Positions 55,340 through 64,000 of a stretch of DNA of 64,000 nucleotides are shown piece by piece. The position numbers were made by a program, and so were the translations under genes. Source of the DNA: Sphaerulina vaccinii (taxonomy: Eukaryota; Ascomycota; Dothideomycetes; Mycosphaerellales; Mycosphaerellaceae); the NCBI GenBank assembly GCA_022570795.1, contig JAKUDP010000009.1, positions 1,178,001 to 1,242,000 of the forward strand, read 5' to 3'. Numbering within the stretch: the first letter of the stretch is position 1; every line of letters begins with the position of its first letter. The notes below the pieces were generated by a model, which worked only from the letters and a program-made list of their open reading frames with translations, made no database searches and was not told the DNA's origin.

Positions 55340-57562
55340 ATGACTTCAACACTTTTGCCGAGGCACATTGGCTTCCATTGCAGACTATCCACAGGATCTG
55401 GGTGGAAACAGCAAGCATGGGTGTCAACCACTTCTGCCATCAACAGAGGCCTACGTGCCACCAGAGATGATGGACGGGAGAAAAGGGGAGGCAGAGACAG
55501 ATCCACGAGAGGCGGCTTTCCATCACGAGATGCACGCGAAGCTCGAACGCCAAAACCAGCCTTCCAGGACCGGAGACGCCTGAGTGCTTATTCAGAGCGA
55601 GACACCAGCTCTCGACCTCGAGATCGACCAGAAGGTCGGGACAGACGAGGACCACCTTCCAATGGTAGTTTCCAGGATCGCCGCAAGTTCATCTCTAGGG
55701 ACGATGACAGGTCTGGTCGAGATGTCGTACCTAGGCCTTCATTCGGGAACGATTCCTTTGGTCAAAGCAGAAGACCTGGTCGTTTCCTTGACGGAAAATT
55801 GCCTGATCGAGGCTCTTCCTTCAGAGATCGCGTACCCGAATACAGCGAGCGAAGCGCAGGTCGAGAATCCCAGAGAAGAGGTTCATCAGATCGCCAGTCG
55901 TCATTCCGAGATCGTGGCAAACCGGAGCGAAGAGATTACTCAAACGATAGAACTTCGAATCCTGGACGACGTGAGCGGGCCGAGCTGGCAGGTCGTTCGA
56001 CCGAATCAGATGGCGACTCGTCGACTTTCTCAGTCATGCAACCTTCTCGTCGCAGAGAGGAATCGGATCTTGGCTTTCGAGGGCAGCCAAACTCGCGAGC
56101 TCAGCCGAAGCCAGACGGAGGACTTCTGCGAGCTATTAAGGATGCCTGTCGTCAAATTCACTTCTTGCAACAACAGCAAGAGGCAGGCGAGAACCACAGT
56201 ATAGACGACCTTGTCCGGGATGCGAAGGCTTCTCTCAAATCAGTGAACTCCTATATCACATCAGGTAGCTTCCAAGAAGATGAGCCTGCCGAAGCTGTAG
56301 TCTCACTATTTCACAAGAAAGCCAGAGCTGGCACATTCTTGGCCGGTCAGATGCCCGACGGCAAGAAAAGTGTCATCTATGTCACTAGAGATGGAGTCAT
56401 TGATCTTGCGATTGGTAGGCCCGAGCCTGGAAAGCCAAGGCTGCGAGAGCCAAAACCTGAGAGAAGCGAGCAGGCGGCAGAGTCTAACAAGTACGAGCGG
56501 CGTGCTGTGAGAAGTGACGACAGACCATCTAGAACTAGGAGAATTGAGGAGGAAGACGATGAAGTTCCTGTCTCAGTACCTTACACAACAGCAGCAAGTG
56601 AGTTCCTCTACGGCTACAACAGTGTTCTGGCTGCGCTCAAAGCTCAACGTCGCAAGCTCTATAAGCTATACATTCATCCTAAGATCTTCGATGCAGATAT
56701 GGGAGGGCAAGGTACCACTTCGGGAGACAAGCCAGCTAGCGAGCTAGTAGCTCTTGCCAAAGAGGCAGGCATCCCGTTTCGTAACGAGTTTAAGACGGCA
56801 ATGCTGGACAAGATGTCAGATGGCCGTCCTCACAATGGCGTCGTACTGGAGGCCTCAAAGTTACCAGCTGTGCCGGTTCTCAGCCTTCTCAAGCCTGAAT
56901 CTAGCAAAGGGTTCATTCCCGTTGAGCTTGGACAGCAGAGTGCAGAAGACGCCAAGATCAATGGCAGTCCCAAGATCATCAACTCTCTTACGGGCAGCTG
57001 GCGCCATCCATTCATCGTCTTACTGGATGGCATCACAGATCCTGGCAATGTTGGTAACATTATTCGAACTTGCCATTTCTATGGAGTGGATGCTGTCGCT
57101 GTCGCCACGAACACTTGCGCCAATCTGTCATCAGCCGTCTTAGCCAAAGCATCATCTGGCGCATGTGAGGCTGTGCGACTCCTTTCGCTCTCGCAGCCTT
57201 CGAACTTCGTGCACGACTCGTCAAAGTACAGGTGGAAAGTGTACGCTGCAGTTGCACCCACGGGCAAGACCGATTTCTCTGGACAATTTCTCAGCACTTC
57301 AGACGTCGCAGCGGACAGTCCTCTGGCCAAGCATCCTTGTATTCTCATGCTTGGTGCTGAAGGCGAAGGTCTGAGACAGAATTTGCGGAATCGCGCTGAC
57401 TACTTTGTGTCAATCGCAGGAGGACAGAGAGCAGACTGTGTGCCAGATGTCGGTGTCGACAGCATGAATGTGGGTGTGGCTACTGGAGTGCTACTGGAGG
57501 CGTTCTTACGCAAGCCAGTCGGCGCACCCAATAGCATAGCCAAGCTTGAGGAGGAAGAATGA
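55340..57562 (+). CDS. mrm1: Mitochondrial rRNA 2'-O-ribose methyltransferase, MRM1 type (SpoU/TrmH family)
   Basis: A single exon encodes 740 residues. The N-terminus (MTSTLLPRHIGFHCRLSTGS) is rich in Arg, Ser and Leu with no acids, like a mitochondrial presequence. A very long Arg/Asp/Ser-rich low-complexity insert follows (about residues 40-250). The catalytic half starts with the SpoU substrate-binding domain (EFLYGYNSVLAALKAQRRKL, about 417-436). It contains HNGVVLEA and the knotted SAM-binding motifs: LLDGITDPGNVGNIIRTCHF (about 561-580), LMLGAEGEGL and SMNVGVATGVLLEAF. In yeast, Mrm1 methylates one guanosine ribose in the peptidyl-transferase centre of 21S rRNA. The protein is longer than yeast Mrm1 because of the disordered insert. 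Confidence 0.88.
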   Translation: MTSTLLPRHIGFHCRLSTGSGWKQQAWVSTTSAINRGLRATRDDGREKRGGRDRSTRGGFPSRDAREARTPKPAFQDRRRLSAYSERDTSSRPRDRPEGRDRRGPPSNGSFQDRRKFISRDDDRSGRDVVPRPSFGNDSFGQSRRPGRFLDGKLPDRGSSFRDRVPEYSERSAGRESQRRGSSDRQSSFRDRGKPERRDYSNDRTSNPGRRERAELAGRSTESDGDSSTFSVMQPSRRREESDLGFRGQPNSRAQPKPDGGLLRAIKDACRQIHFLQQQQEAGENHSIDDLVRDAKASLKSVNSYITSGSFQEDEPAEAVVSLFHKKARAGTFLAGQMPDGKKSVIYVTRDGVIDLAIGRPEPGKPRLREPKPERSEQAAESNKYERRAVRSDDRPSRTRRIEEEDDEVPVSVPYTTAASEFLYGYNSVLAALKAQRRKLYKLYIHPKIFDADMGGQGTTSGDKPASELVALAKEAGIPFRNEFKTAMLDKMSDGRPHNGVVLEASKLPAVPVLSLLKPESSKGFIPVELGQQSAEDAKINGSPKIINSLTGSWRHPFIVLLDGITDPGNVGNIIRTCHFYGVDAVAVATNTCANLSSAVLAKASSGACEAVRLLSLSQPSNFVHDSSKYRWKVYAAVAPTGKTDFSGQFLSTSDVAADSPLAKHPCILMLGAEGEGLRQNLRNRADYFVSIAGGQRADCVPDVGVDSMNVGVATGVLLEAFLRKPVGAPNSIAKLEEEE

Positions 57563-57913
57563 AGCTCGAAGCTGTAAGTACTGAAGTTCGCTATGCGTTC
57601 AAGCGAGCATTCTGTATATTACTGTATCATAGGATTGTGGCACTGGTGCCAGTGTATCAACAAAAGTCACACCTCTGAAAGCAAAGAGAGCCTAATATCA
57701 AGTTGACACTGAACATGCTTGACGGCGTCATGCCACTTAGAGCGTACGCAAGGAGACGCAGGACATGACAATTAGGAAAGATCGTCGTAGCATTTGTCAG
57801 CAAGCTCAGCTGGAACTCGAGCAAAGGGCGTGAAGCTCTTCGACCTCACGACTTCCACGCTCATAACCAATCCACATCATCTTGACAAAATTGACATTAG
57901 CTACGATAATAAG
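57563..57913. other. Intergenic region
   Basis: About 350 bp between plus-strand genes; no supported feature beyond terminator and promoter space. Confidence 0.4.
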
Positions 57914-58708
57914 ATGTCCGACGAAGTCATCCTCTACGATCTGCCCAGCAAAGGCACCCCGAAATGCTGGTCCTTGAATCCATGGAAAGGTCGGAAAAGT
58001 CTTCATATTCGCCGATAGGAACACTGACACCACGTCCCAGCCCGCCTTGTCCTGAACTACAAGCAGCTCCCCTACAAGACTACCTGGCTCGAATACCCAG
58101 ATATAGAGCCAACTCTCAAAAGCTTCAACATCCCACCAAACGACCCCTCAGTGAACCCCAATGCCTCTTACTCCTGCCCAGCAATCAAGCTAGCAGATGA
58201 TCGCTACCTCATGGACTCCTTAGCAATAGCCCACGAGCTAGAAAAGCTATACCCGGAACCTTCTCTCAAGCTTGATGGAAACGACTACGCAGCTCGCGTG
58301 CAAGCCGCAGTGGGAAAGCTTACGGGAGCACTCTTTCCGATCGCGATACCGAGGGTCATGGCAGAAGTGCTCAACCCTAAGAGTGTAGAGTACTTCGGCC
58401 CGACGAGACAGAAGCGCGTTGGAATGCCGCTGGAGGAACTTGCGAAGAGCGACAAGGCTGGTGAGGCGGCTTGGACGAATGCGAAAGAGGGATTAGAAGC
58501 ATTGAAGTTTTTAGTGCACGAGAATGAGGGACCTTTTGTGCAAGGTGGAAAGGCTCCGAGCTTTGCAGACTTTGTGCTAGCTGGATGTTTTAGATTCTTT
58601 GAGATTGTGGATCATGATGGAGATCTTCTTGGTAAGGTGATGAAGTATGATGAGGGCTTTGTGGAGCAGTTTGAGGCTTGTAAGCCGTGGTCGCAGAGGG
58701 ATGATTAG
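57914..58708 (+). CDS. Glutathione S-transferase-like protein
   Basis: Two exons (57914-57989 and 58041-58708; 51-nt intron) give 247 residues. The thioredoxin-like N-terminal domain starts MSDEVILYDLPSKG and continues CWSLNPWKARLVLNYKQLPY across the junction. It holds KTTWLEYPDI and the SCPAIKL and DSLAIAHELEKLYP motifs (cis-Pro and Ser/Asp of the glutathione site). The C-terminal helical domain includes FVQGGKAPSFADFVLAGCF with the N-capping box. This belongs to the fungal GST group that includes UreA-like and etherase-like (GTE) members. Glutathione conjugation or thiol-dependent reduction is likely. The donor GTCGGA is unusual, but it is the only join that keeps the family motif. Confidence 0.82.
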
Positions 58709-58910
58709 ACATGTCATATGCGTGAGGGTTGCTTGCAACATTGGTGCGTGTGCGTTCCCAGTGGCTGCAAATCAAGAAGTACGGTGGGATCGATGGAGAA
58801 TCGGCAATGTTTCTGCATATATGTCATGGACTAAGCTATCAGAGCTCCGGAGAAAGCAAGATCAGACACTAGCTGTCGAACAGAGCAGTATATCGGATTC
58901 AAGCTGAAGT
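58709..58910. terminator. Convergent 3' region
   Basis: About 200 bp between convergent stop codons; both transcripts should end here or overlap. No hairpin or poly(A) motif stands out. Confidence 0.35.
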
Positions 58911-60003
58911 TCACAGATTTGGTTGCTGCACCAGCAAAACCGGTCCTGCTAACACACTCTCTTCTGTCACCGCATCCGGCAGATCCGCAATAACAACCAT
59001 GATCACACCCTTTTCCTTGTCGAACTGCTCCGGTATGGTAGACTTCAGGGTCTTCGTGTCGAACGGTATCGAGATATTGTTCAGAGCATGGAAGTAAACA
59101 GCATAGTACTTCTTGCCATCTTCAAAATTCGGTGCCATTTCAGGCACAGGGAAGTAGAACTGTAGATCCTGCCCAGGACCAGGAGTTCCAGCTTGCTCTG
59201 CAGTCCGATTGAAACTCATCAATGCTGCCGTGCGAGGAGGATTTGGAAATGGTGGATTCTCCGTCGGACAACTCCCAGGCACAGTGTACAGCAGGCCAGC
59301 AAGACCAAGAATTTGCAAAGGATAAGGATAGACTGTATCAGCTGGACCAGTGAAAGGATTGGTCTTGAAGTTGTCAATTGTGGCCCAGGTTGCGTGTCGT
59401 ATTTCAGCTGCTGAGAGTGCTGCAAGAACACCTTGATTGGAGCGTTCAGAGGTATTTGCAACGAGACCGGGGAGGAAGGCTGCACCAGCTGCTTCGAGTG
59501 TGACTTGTCGGGCTAGGAAGTCAAGAGGTGTGGTGAAGTTGAAGCTGTATTTGCATGGGCCAGGTTTCACTGAGGCATCGCTAATGTGCTGCATGTCCCA
59601 CGTCAGCTTCAAGATATCTTCACGCCTGGTTGACACTCACCTGTCGCATGATCTGCACATGTCCGACTTCATTGTTCCTGATCTCCTGTATACGAGCGTA
59701 GGTCGTGTTCGGCAGTCCAATGTCCGTGAACGAGCTTTCGTTGAATAAGTCTACTGCTGCAGTATAGAATTTCGAGTCTGCCCACTCCGCAGCTAGCAAA
59801 TTTTGGAACAGCTGATCGTCTGGTGCTGGCTCTCCATACACAATGAGCACCTCAGCGCCTTGCAGAGCTGCTGGAAATGGTGCGTCTGGTCCCTGTTGGC
59901 TATTGTAGGCTTCATATTGACCGGCTATGGGCTGTTGAGGTGGCGCTGCTATCACACATGCCGCGAGGCAGGCCGTGAGCGAGCAGACTGCCTTACAGAC
60001 CAA
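58911..60003 (-). CDS. Secreted ferritin-like (Rds1-type) protein, start uncertain
   Basis: Two exons (about 60003-59641 and 59588-58911; 52-nt intron) give about 346 residues. The protein opens with a signal-like stretch VCKAVCSLTACLAACVIAAP. It then has LLAAEWADSKFYTAAVDLFN and IQEIRNNEVGHVQIMRQHI. The E-x2-x-x-H spacing marks the ferritin-like four-helix domain of fungal Rds1-like stress proteins. GLVANTSERSNQGVLAALSA and EIRHATWATIDN form the second helix pair. Members are secreted or wall-associated and respond to starvation; chemistry is unknown. No in-frame ATG precedes the signal peptide: the frame runs back to a TGA near 60045 with only non-ATG codons. An upstream exon, a non-ATG start or a mutation could explain this. 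Confidence 0.75.
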
Positions 60004-60273
60004 TGCATGGCGCGTGAAGGCGAGTTCACAATGATGGAGGTGTCAATGAATGTCTCTGTTATGCCCTAAACAAGGTGACCAAGAAAGAGATGAAGCAAGC
60101 TTGAGCTTCGGCAAGGATCAATGCATGTTGTCAACCATGTTCGAAGATGCGAACCATTCGCGAGATGCTTGAGCTCGGTATTGCATCGGGCTGCCCTTTC
60201 TGTTTCTGCGTTGCTAAATGTGTTCAGCCGTACAATACACCTATGGACAATGAGCCTTGTCCAGCTGCTCTGC

Positions 60274-61542
60274 TCACAGAGGCACCATAGTGAACAGGCG
60301 TATTCGAAACTTGCGTGCAACGAGTTTCTCAACGAGGTAAAGAGCTTCCCATTGAAGCGTGCCATCGTCCACAACACATCCAGGATCTGTGGCCAGTTCG
60401 ATACCCATCCACATTTCTCCTGCCTCTTCCTTAGCCTCGCCATACTGAATCCGCAGATTACTTTTCGACTTCTGCATCCACATGCGAATGTCTTGGACTG
60501 TGCTAGGTCGAATGCGGTCTAGCTTCTTGTGATGAGCGACGTTCAGTACATGCCATGCTGTAAGGGCATACGCGAGGTGAGAGTCAGGTGTATTGACGAT
60601 TCCCTCGGCTTCCAATAGAATGGCGTATAATAGGCTGTACACTCCATTGCTGAGCAGCTTCAGGTTGGCGACCGAACGCAAGACTTTCGGAGATTGGAAT
60701 CCAAAGTGGCGGACATCCTTGTTGCGGAGCCAGTAGAACAAGTAACGAAGGATGCAGCGGCGCATGTCACTGACCAACAACTGGTCCGCAGGCAGAGAGC
60801 AGTGCTCGCAGGTGCAAGCAAAAGCGGTGCTTTCCTTCTGGAACAGCTTCTGTCGCTCTTCGGTTGTCATTAGTTCGATATCGTGTAAGTAGGAGAACGT
60901 GAGTTCCTCGCCTCTGTTCACATCTTTGATTGTGCGAAATGTATGGTACACGCCTTTCAATGGCGTGAGCATAACGACATTGGGCCGGCACGAATGGTTG
61001 AATTTGCTGCCAATGGGGTACACCGTCATTGGTCCGTCTACAAGAGAACGTTCGCAGGTTAGCAAATGCCTGCTTTGGTAAACGTCCAATCGAATGCACT
61101 CGCCTTGCTCGCTGAAATTGTTCTTCTGCGCTATGCCGACCTTGCACTTGCACCTGGGGCCGTGGTCTGGGTCGTGACGCGCCTGGTCGAACAACTGCTT
61201 GTCCGCAAATGAAAGTTGTTCATATGCTCTCAAGACCTCGAATTCGCTGACTTGAAATCCTGATGGGTAGATGGTCATCAGCGGATGCTCCACGAAGATG
61301 TTGGTCGCTGCAGGAATGTCGCGTGTAGCAAAGGCGCCCATGCCCTTTCCTGGTGATGGCCGAAGCTCGAAGAAGTCGTAGTCTGTCCGCGCTTGTCAAG
61401 ATCAGAAGAGCCATGTGATAAATGCGCATCTCTTGAAGAACTTACGCAGCATAGCTGATGAAGAACCATTGGCAACTTCTTCGCCAGCGTTCTGGACCTT
61501 GATAGCCTTCGCTGCCTTGCCTCTTGCCTTCTTGCCCGCCAT
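60274..61542 (-). CDS. SET-domain protein (SMYD-like fungal group)
   Basis: Two exons (61542-61446 and 61382-60274; 63-nt intron, GTAAGT..CAG) give 401 residues. The N-terminus is basic (MAGKKARGKAAKAIK). The SET domain starts with LRPSPGKGMGAFATRDIPAA (about residues 39-58). It has the catalytic SKFNHSCRPNVVML (about 157-170) and GEELTFSYLHDIEL (about 187-200), then the post-SET cysteines ACTCEHC (about 218-224). The zinc-binding MYND insert of classic SMYD proteins is not visible; CKCKVG near residue 95 is the only other Cys cluster. The C-terminal 180 residues are helical and resemble the TPR-like end of fungal SET proteins. Likely a lysine methyltransferase; substrate unknown. Confidence 0.85.
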
Positions 61543-62039
61543 GTTGTCGTTGACAATGTCGAATGTCAGATGGAAGAAGCGAAGAATGATAAACGCAGAA
61601 GAAGTGGGAGAGTGGAGTCGTTGAAGACATCCTGGAGATCTCATGCAAAAAGCCGTTATAAGTCGCGTCACTAGCGCGTATCATAAAAACGGCAAGAGCG
61701 GCCCAAGTTACTGGTTTGTTCTCCAAAATAAATCAAGTCCGTGTGCACATCGGCAAGGTGAGCAAGCTGAGTTGATGTGGCAGCGATGTAAAGAAATTCA
61801 ACGACGAATGTGAAAAGAACGTACCTTCAGGCGTTTTCAATGCTACAAACATGCGGCTATTTGAGATAGGCCATGGTGATGCCGTTCATGTTCAATTATA
61901 CGCCATCGTTCTCAGCGAAGTGCCAAAGCTGCAAGCGGTTGTGGTGCACATCGCTCCTGCAGCGTTTACGCATCTCACTAAATCGCTGCACGCAGTCTAG
62001 ACATGCATATCCACTGCCACTGACGTGCGATGCGATAGA
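61543..62039. other. Intergenic region
   Basis: About 500 bp, including the promoter of the SET gene. No other supported feature. Confidence 0.4.
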
Positions 62040-62465
62040 CTACAACTTCTTGCGAATGCCCGAGAATGCAGCATGAGCTTGGCGAGCCTCCATTCTGCTG
62101 CCTTCGTTCGTCTGATTCTTCATCTGTCGCTTGAGAGCACGCTTCGACATGGGCGGCGGAGTGACAGTCGCGATGTGAGCTTTTCCCATGGTCTTTGGAA
62201 TCGAAGCAGCCGGGCTAAGAGCAGCAGTTTCAATCTCCTTGCAGATGGAGGCGTGCAAGCTCTTGACTAGATGATTAGCCTTGGCCGCATGTCCGTTTCT
62301 GACATGAGCCTCAATGTCCTTCCGATGTCCAGCCTCTCTCAGACGTCCATCAGCCATGTTCACGGAAAGCCCTTCCATGTTCACAAACTTGAATGCGGAC
62401 TGAAGCTTTCTCATGTGGACTGCATCTTGCTCGACCGCAACCAGTTTGATTTTGACGAGCTCATC
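62040..62465 (-). CDS. Possible small ORF or C-terminal extension after a UAG
   Basis: Directly after the TAG that ends the upstream acidic protein, the same frame stays open for 141 more codons (DELVKIKLVAVEQDAVHMRK to a TAA at 62040). The first ATG in it is at 62414, giving a possible 124-residue protein ending KRALKRQMKNQTNEGSRMEA and so on. The basic, Ala/Lys/Arg-rich character is protein-like, but no family is recognised. It could be an independent small gene, a read-through extension, or chance. Confidence 0.35.
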   Translation of the reverse strand, partial: DELVKIKLVAVEQDAVHMRKLQSAFKFVNMEGLSVNMADGRLREAGHRKDIEAHVRNGHAAKANHLVKSLHASICKEIETAALSPAASIPKTMGKAHIATVTPPPMSKRALKRQMKNQTNEGSRMEARQAHAAFSGIRKKL

Positions 62466-64000
62466 CTACGAGCTCTCTAGATCAAAAACCGGCCGCGACA
62501 ACAAACGCGGATCCTGGAGCTCGGCGAACGTGACTGTCTTCGTGGCATCATCGTTGCCATCGTCGCTGAAGTTCTCCATCTCGAACTTACTATAGATTCG
62601 AGTGCCGTCTTCGTTGTACTCTTTTGGCTTGTCCTGTTTCAACATGATGGTCCAGCTTCCGTCACCATTGACAGTCTCGATATGTGCAACCTGGGTTATG
62701 ACCTTGGGCTGCCACCCAGTAGCTGCAGAGACAGATAGTTCCTGGTATGTGATGAAGTCGCCAGTCTTTGCATCTGCTGCTGACAGCGTTGGCAAGGTAG
62801 ACAGCTCAGTGGGCAGATCAGGGAAGAAATCACCCTTCTCTGCATCTGCGACCGCTCCATCGCCATTGCCCAGGAGTGCACCTTCCTCCCAGTACTCATC
62901 ATCATCATCCTCGTCAACTTCCGGGTCATCATAGTCAAGAGCATCGCTGCCAGTGCTTTTGTTGTATTTGTCAGGTCGCGCGGACTCCAATTGCTCAGCA
63001 GTTCGGTCGTAGGATTCGACATCACCAGACTTTCTCCCTCTTGATCTCTTACGCTTCTTGGTGGTTTGGTACTGCGGATCCCACCGCTGCTGGAAGGGAA
63101 AAGGTGGCGCAGTGAGACTTACATCCTCATCGACACATTCCACGGCAGTCAAAACGATCTTGTCGCGCCAGGATTCGGGATCCTGCTCTTCGACAGCAAT
63201 TGTGTCTGGTGCGACATCAGTTGCAGCCGGAGCAGGCGCCGCACGCTTAGGGCGGGCTGCGAGCTTCTTCTGTAGCGCGTCACGCTCTTCTTGCGTCTTC
63301 GGTGTACGCAGACCGAGCGAGCCAAAGACGAGTCGACTCATACTCTTTGTGTCGAGGCGCGCACGCTTGGCAGCAGGTGTCTGGTCTGCCTCTGCATCAG
63401 CAGCCTGCGTAGTTGGAATCGAAGGCGTATATGTTCTCTCTGAATCTTGTTGTGTCACAGCGCCCGCGGCGTGTTGAGTTTCAGCGATTATCTGCGTGCT
63501 GGCCGCGTCGCTGGAGTCGAGTTCCATGGCACCTGACAGCGCTCCATTGGGTAGGCTTGACTGCTCCTCTGGCGGTCCATCATCGTCGCCATTCCCGTTG
63601 CCAGCAGTATGCCCGTTTGTGATTTCCACGCCTCCAGATGCAATCTGATCTAGCAACTTCTTGCGCTCCTGCTCCATCTTCGCTTGCTGTGTTACTGCCT
63701 TGACACCATCATCGTCCAAACCTAGACCCTGCTGCCAATTGTGCAGATCCTGCAGTGTGGCAGTCTGTGGCAACGTGCCTGCCTCCTTGAGATGCTTGAG
63801 CTTTTTCGAGTCCCTCCTACGGTTATTCCTCTCCTTAGTTCTAGCATCGCCTTGGTTTGGCAGGCCTTTCTTTTCTGGTGGTGAGGCAAACTTCGCCGCT
63901 GCCTTTGCGACCTTTGCAGGCGCTGACTCGGTGGTGATAGTCACTTGCTCATCGACCCCGTCCCATGACGCTTCGCTTTCACTGTCGCTGGAGCTGGAGC
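62466..64000 (-). CDS. Acidic nuclear-type protein (coilin-like or DUF7357 candidate), N-terminus beyond the window
   Basis: The frame is open from the right edge to a TAG at 62466, giving 511 residues of the C-terminal part. The edge residues are a Ser/Asp/Glu run ending in ASWDGVDEQVTI, so the gene continues to the right. It has basic clusters (RTKERNNRRRDSKKLKHLKE and TKKRKRSRGRKS), a WRDKIVLTAVECVDEDV segment and long acidic tracts. A compact C-terminal domain spans GDFITYQELSVSAATGWQPK to WTIMLKQDKPKEYNEDGTRI. A basic plus acidic body with a Tudor-like C-terminus recalls coilin-type nuclear proteins of filamentous fungi. The identification is from memory and weak. Confidence 0.55.
   Translation of the reverse strand, partial: SSSSDSESEASWDGVDEQVTITTESAPAKVAKAAAKFASPPEKKGLPNQGDARTKERNNRRRDSKKLKHLKEAGTLPQTATLQDLHNWQQGLGLDDDGVKAVTQQAKMEQERKKLLDQIASGGVEITNGHTAGNGNGDDDGPPEEQSSLPNGALSGAMELDSSDAASTQIIAETQHAAGAVTQQDSERTYTPSIPTTQAADAEADQTPAAKRARLDTKSMSRLVFGSLGLRTPKTQEERDALQKKLAARPKRAAPAPAATDVAPDTIAVEEQDPESWRDKIVLTAVECVDEDVSLTAPPFPFQQRWDPQYQTTKKRKRSRGRKSGDVESYDRTAEQLESARPDKYNKSTGSDALDYDDPEVDEDDDDEYWEEGALLGNGDGAVADAEKGDFFPDLPTELSTLPTLSAADAKTGDFITYQELSVSAATGWQPKVITQVAHIETVNGDGSWTIMLKQDKPKEYNEDGTRIYSKFEMENFSDDGNDDATKTVTFAELQDPRLLSRPVFDLESS

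Noticed and set aside
1..64000. tRNA genes, rRNA and CRISPR arrays
   Set aside because: No A-box/B-box pair with a foldable cloverleaf and no spaced direct-repeat array was found on either strand.

Overview
The window is nuclear DNA of a filamentous ascomycete (Pezizomycotina, most likely a dothideomycete). Genes are dense and monocistronic on both strands, with introns of about 50-80 nt (GT..AG, CTRAY-type branch points). Protein families are fungal (DUF7053, SHREC-type remodeler, Rds1-like secreted ferritin-fold protein, sterol glucosyltransferase). One long AT-rich block carries the mark of repeat-induced point mutation (RIP). Genus cannot be fixed from sequence alone.

Layout. 1-15.3 kb: a partial conserved fungal gene, an Sfr1/Mei5-like recombination mediator, a secreted lysozyme-fold protein, a RhoGEF, an SBDS-like small protein (Rtc3 type), an F-box-like protein and a large sterol glucosyltransferase with ubiquitin-interaction-like motifs. 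15.4-20.7 kb: a broken coiled-coil ORF, an AT-rich relic island, a DUF7053 gene and the PP4 regulatory subunit (PPP4R2/Psy4). 20.8-32.5 kb: two nested RIP-inactivated Ty1/Copia LTR retrotransposons. The outer one (plus strand, 223-bp LTRs, GATCT target duplication) is split by an inner one (minus strand, 246-bp LTRs, ATAGT/ATAAT duplication). 32.7-64 kb: an SDR, an F-box-like protein, an unrecognised two-exon gene, a spartin-like senescence-domain protein, a PLP-dependent threonine dehydratase/serine racemase-like enzyme, a 12-knuckle CCHC protein, a sugar-transporter pseudogene, a second SDR, a Mit1/CHD3-like remodeler, an MRM1-type rRNA methyltransferase, a GST-like protein, an Rds1-like secreted protein, a SET-domain protein and an acidic nuclear-type protein cut by the right edge.

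The genes are mostly unrelated housekeeping and regulatory functions, with no biosynthetic cluster or defence island. The notable biology is genomic. The nested retrotransposon pair sits in what was a promoter of about 357 bp shared by the divergent PP4-subunit and SDR genes. Both elements keep a primer-binding site matching the anticodon loop of initiator tRNA-Met (half-tRNA priming). The two LTRs of the outer element show reciprocal sparing from RIP at their outer edges. Residual CpA in the mutated DNA is mostly CpAA. Two ordinary genes outside the repeats (sugar transporter, coiled-coil ORF) also appear broken. I found no tRNA, rRNA or CRISPR array.
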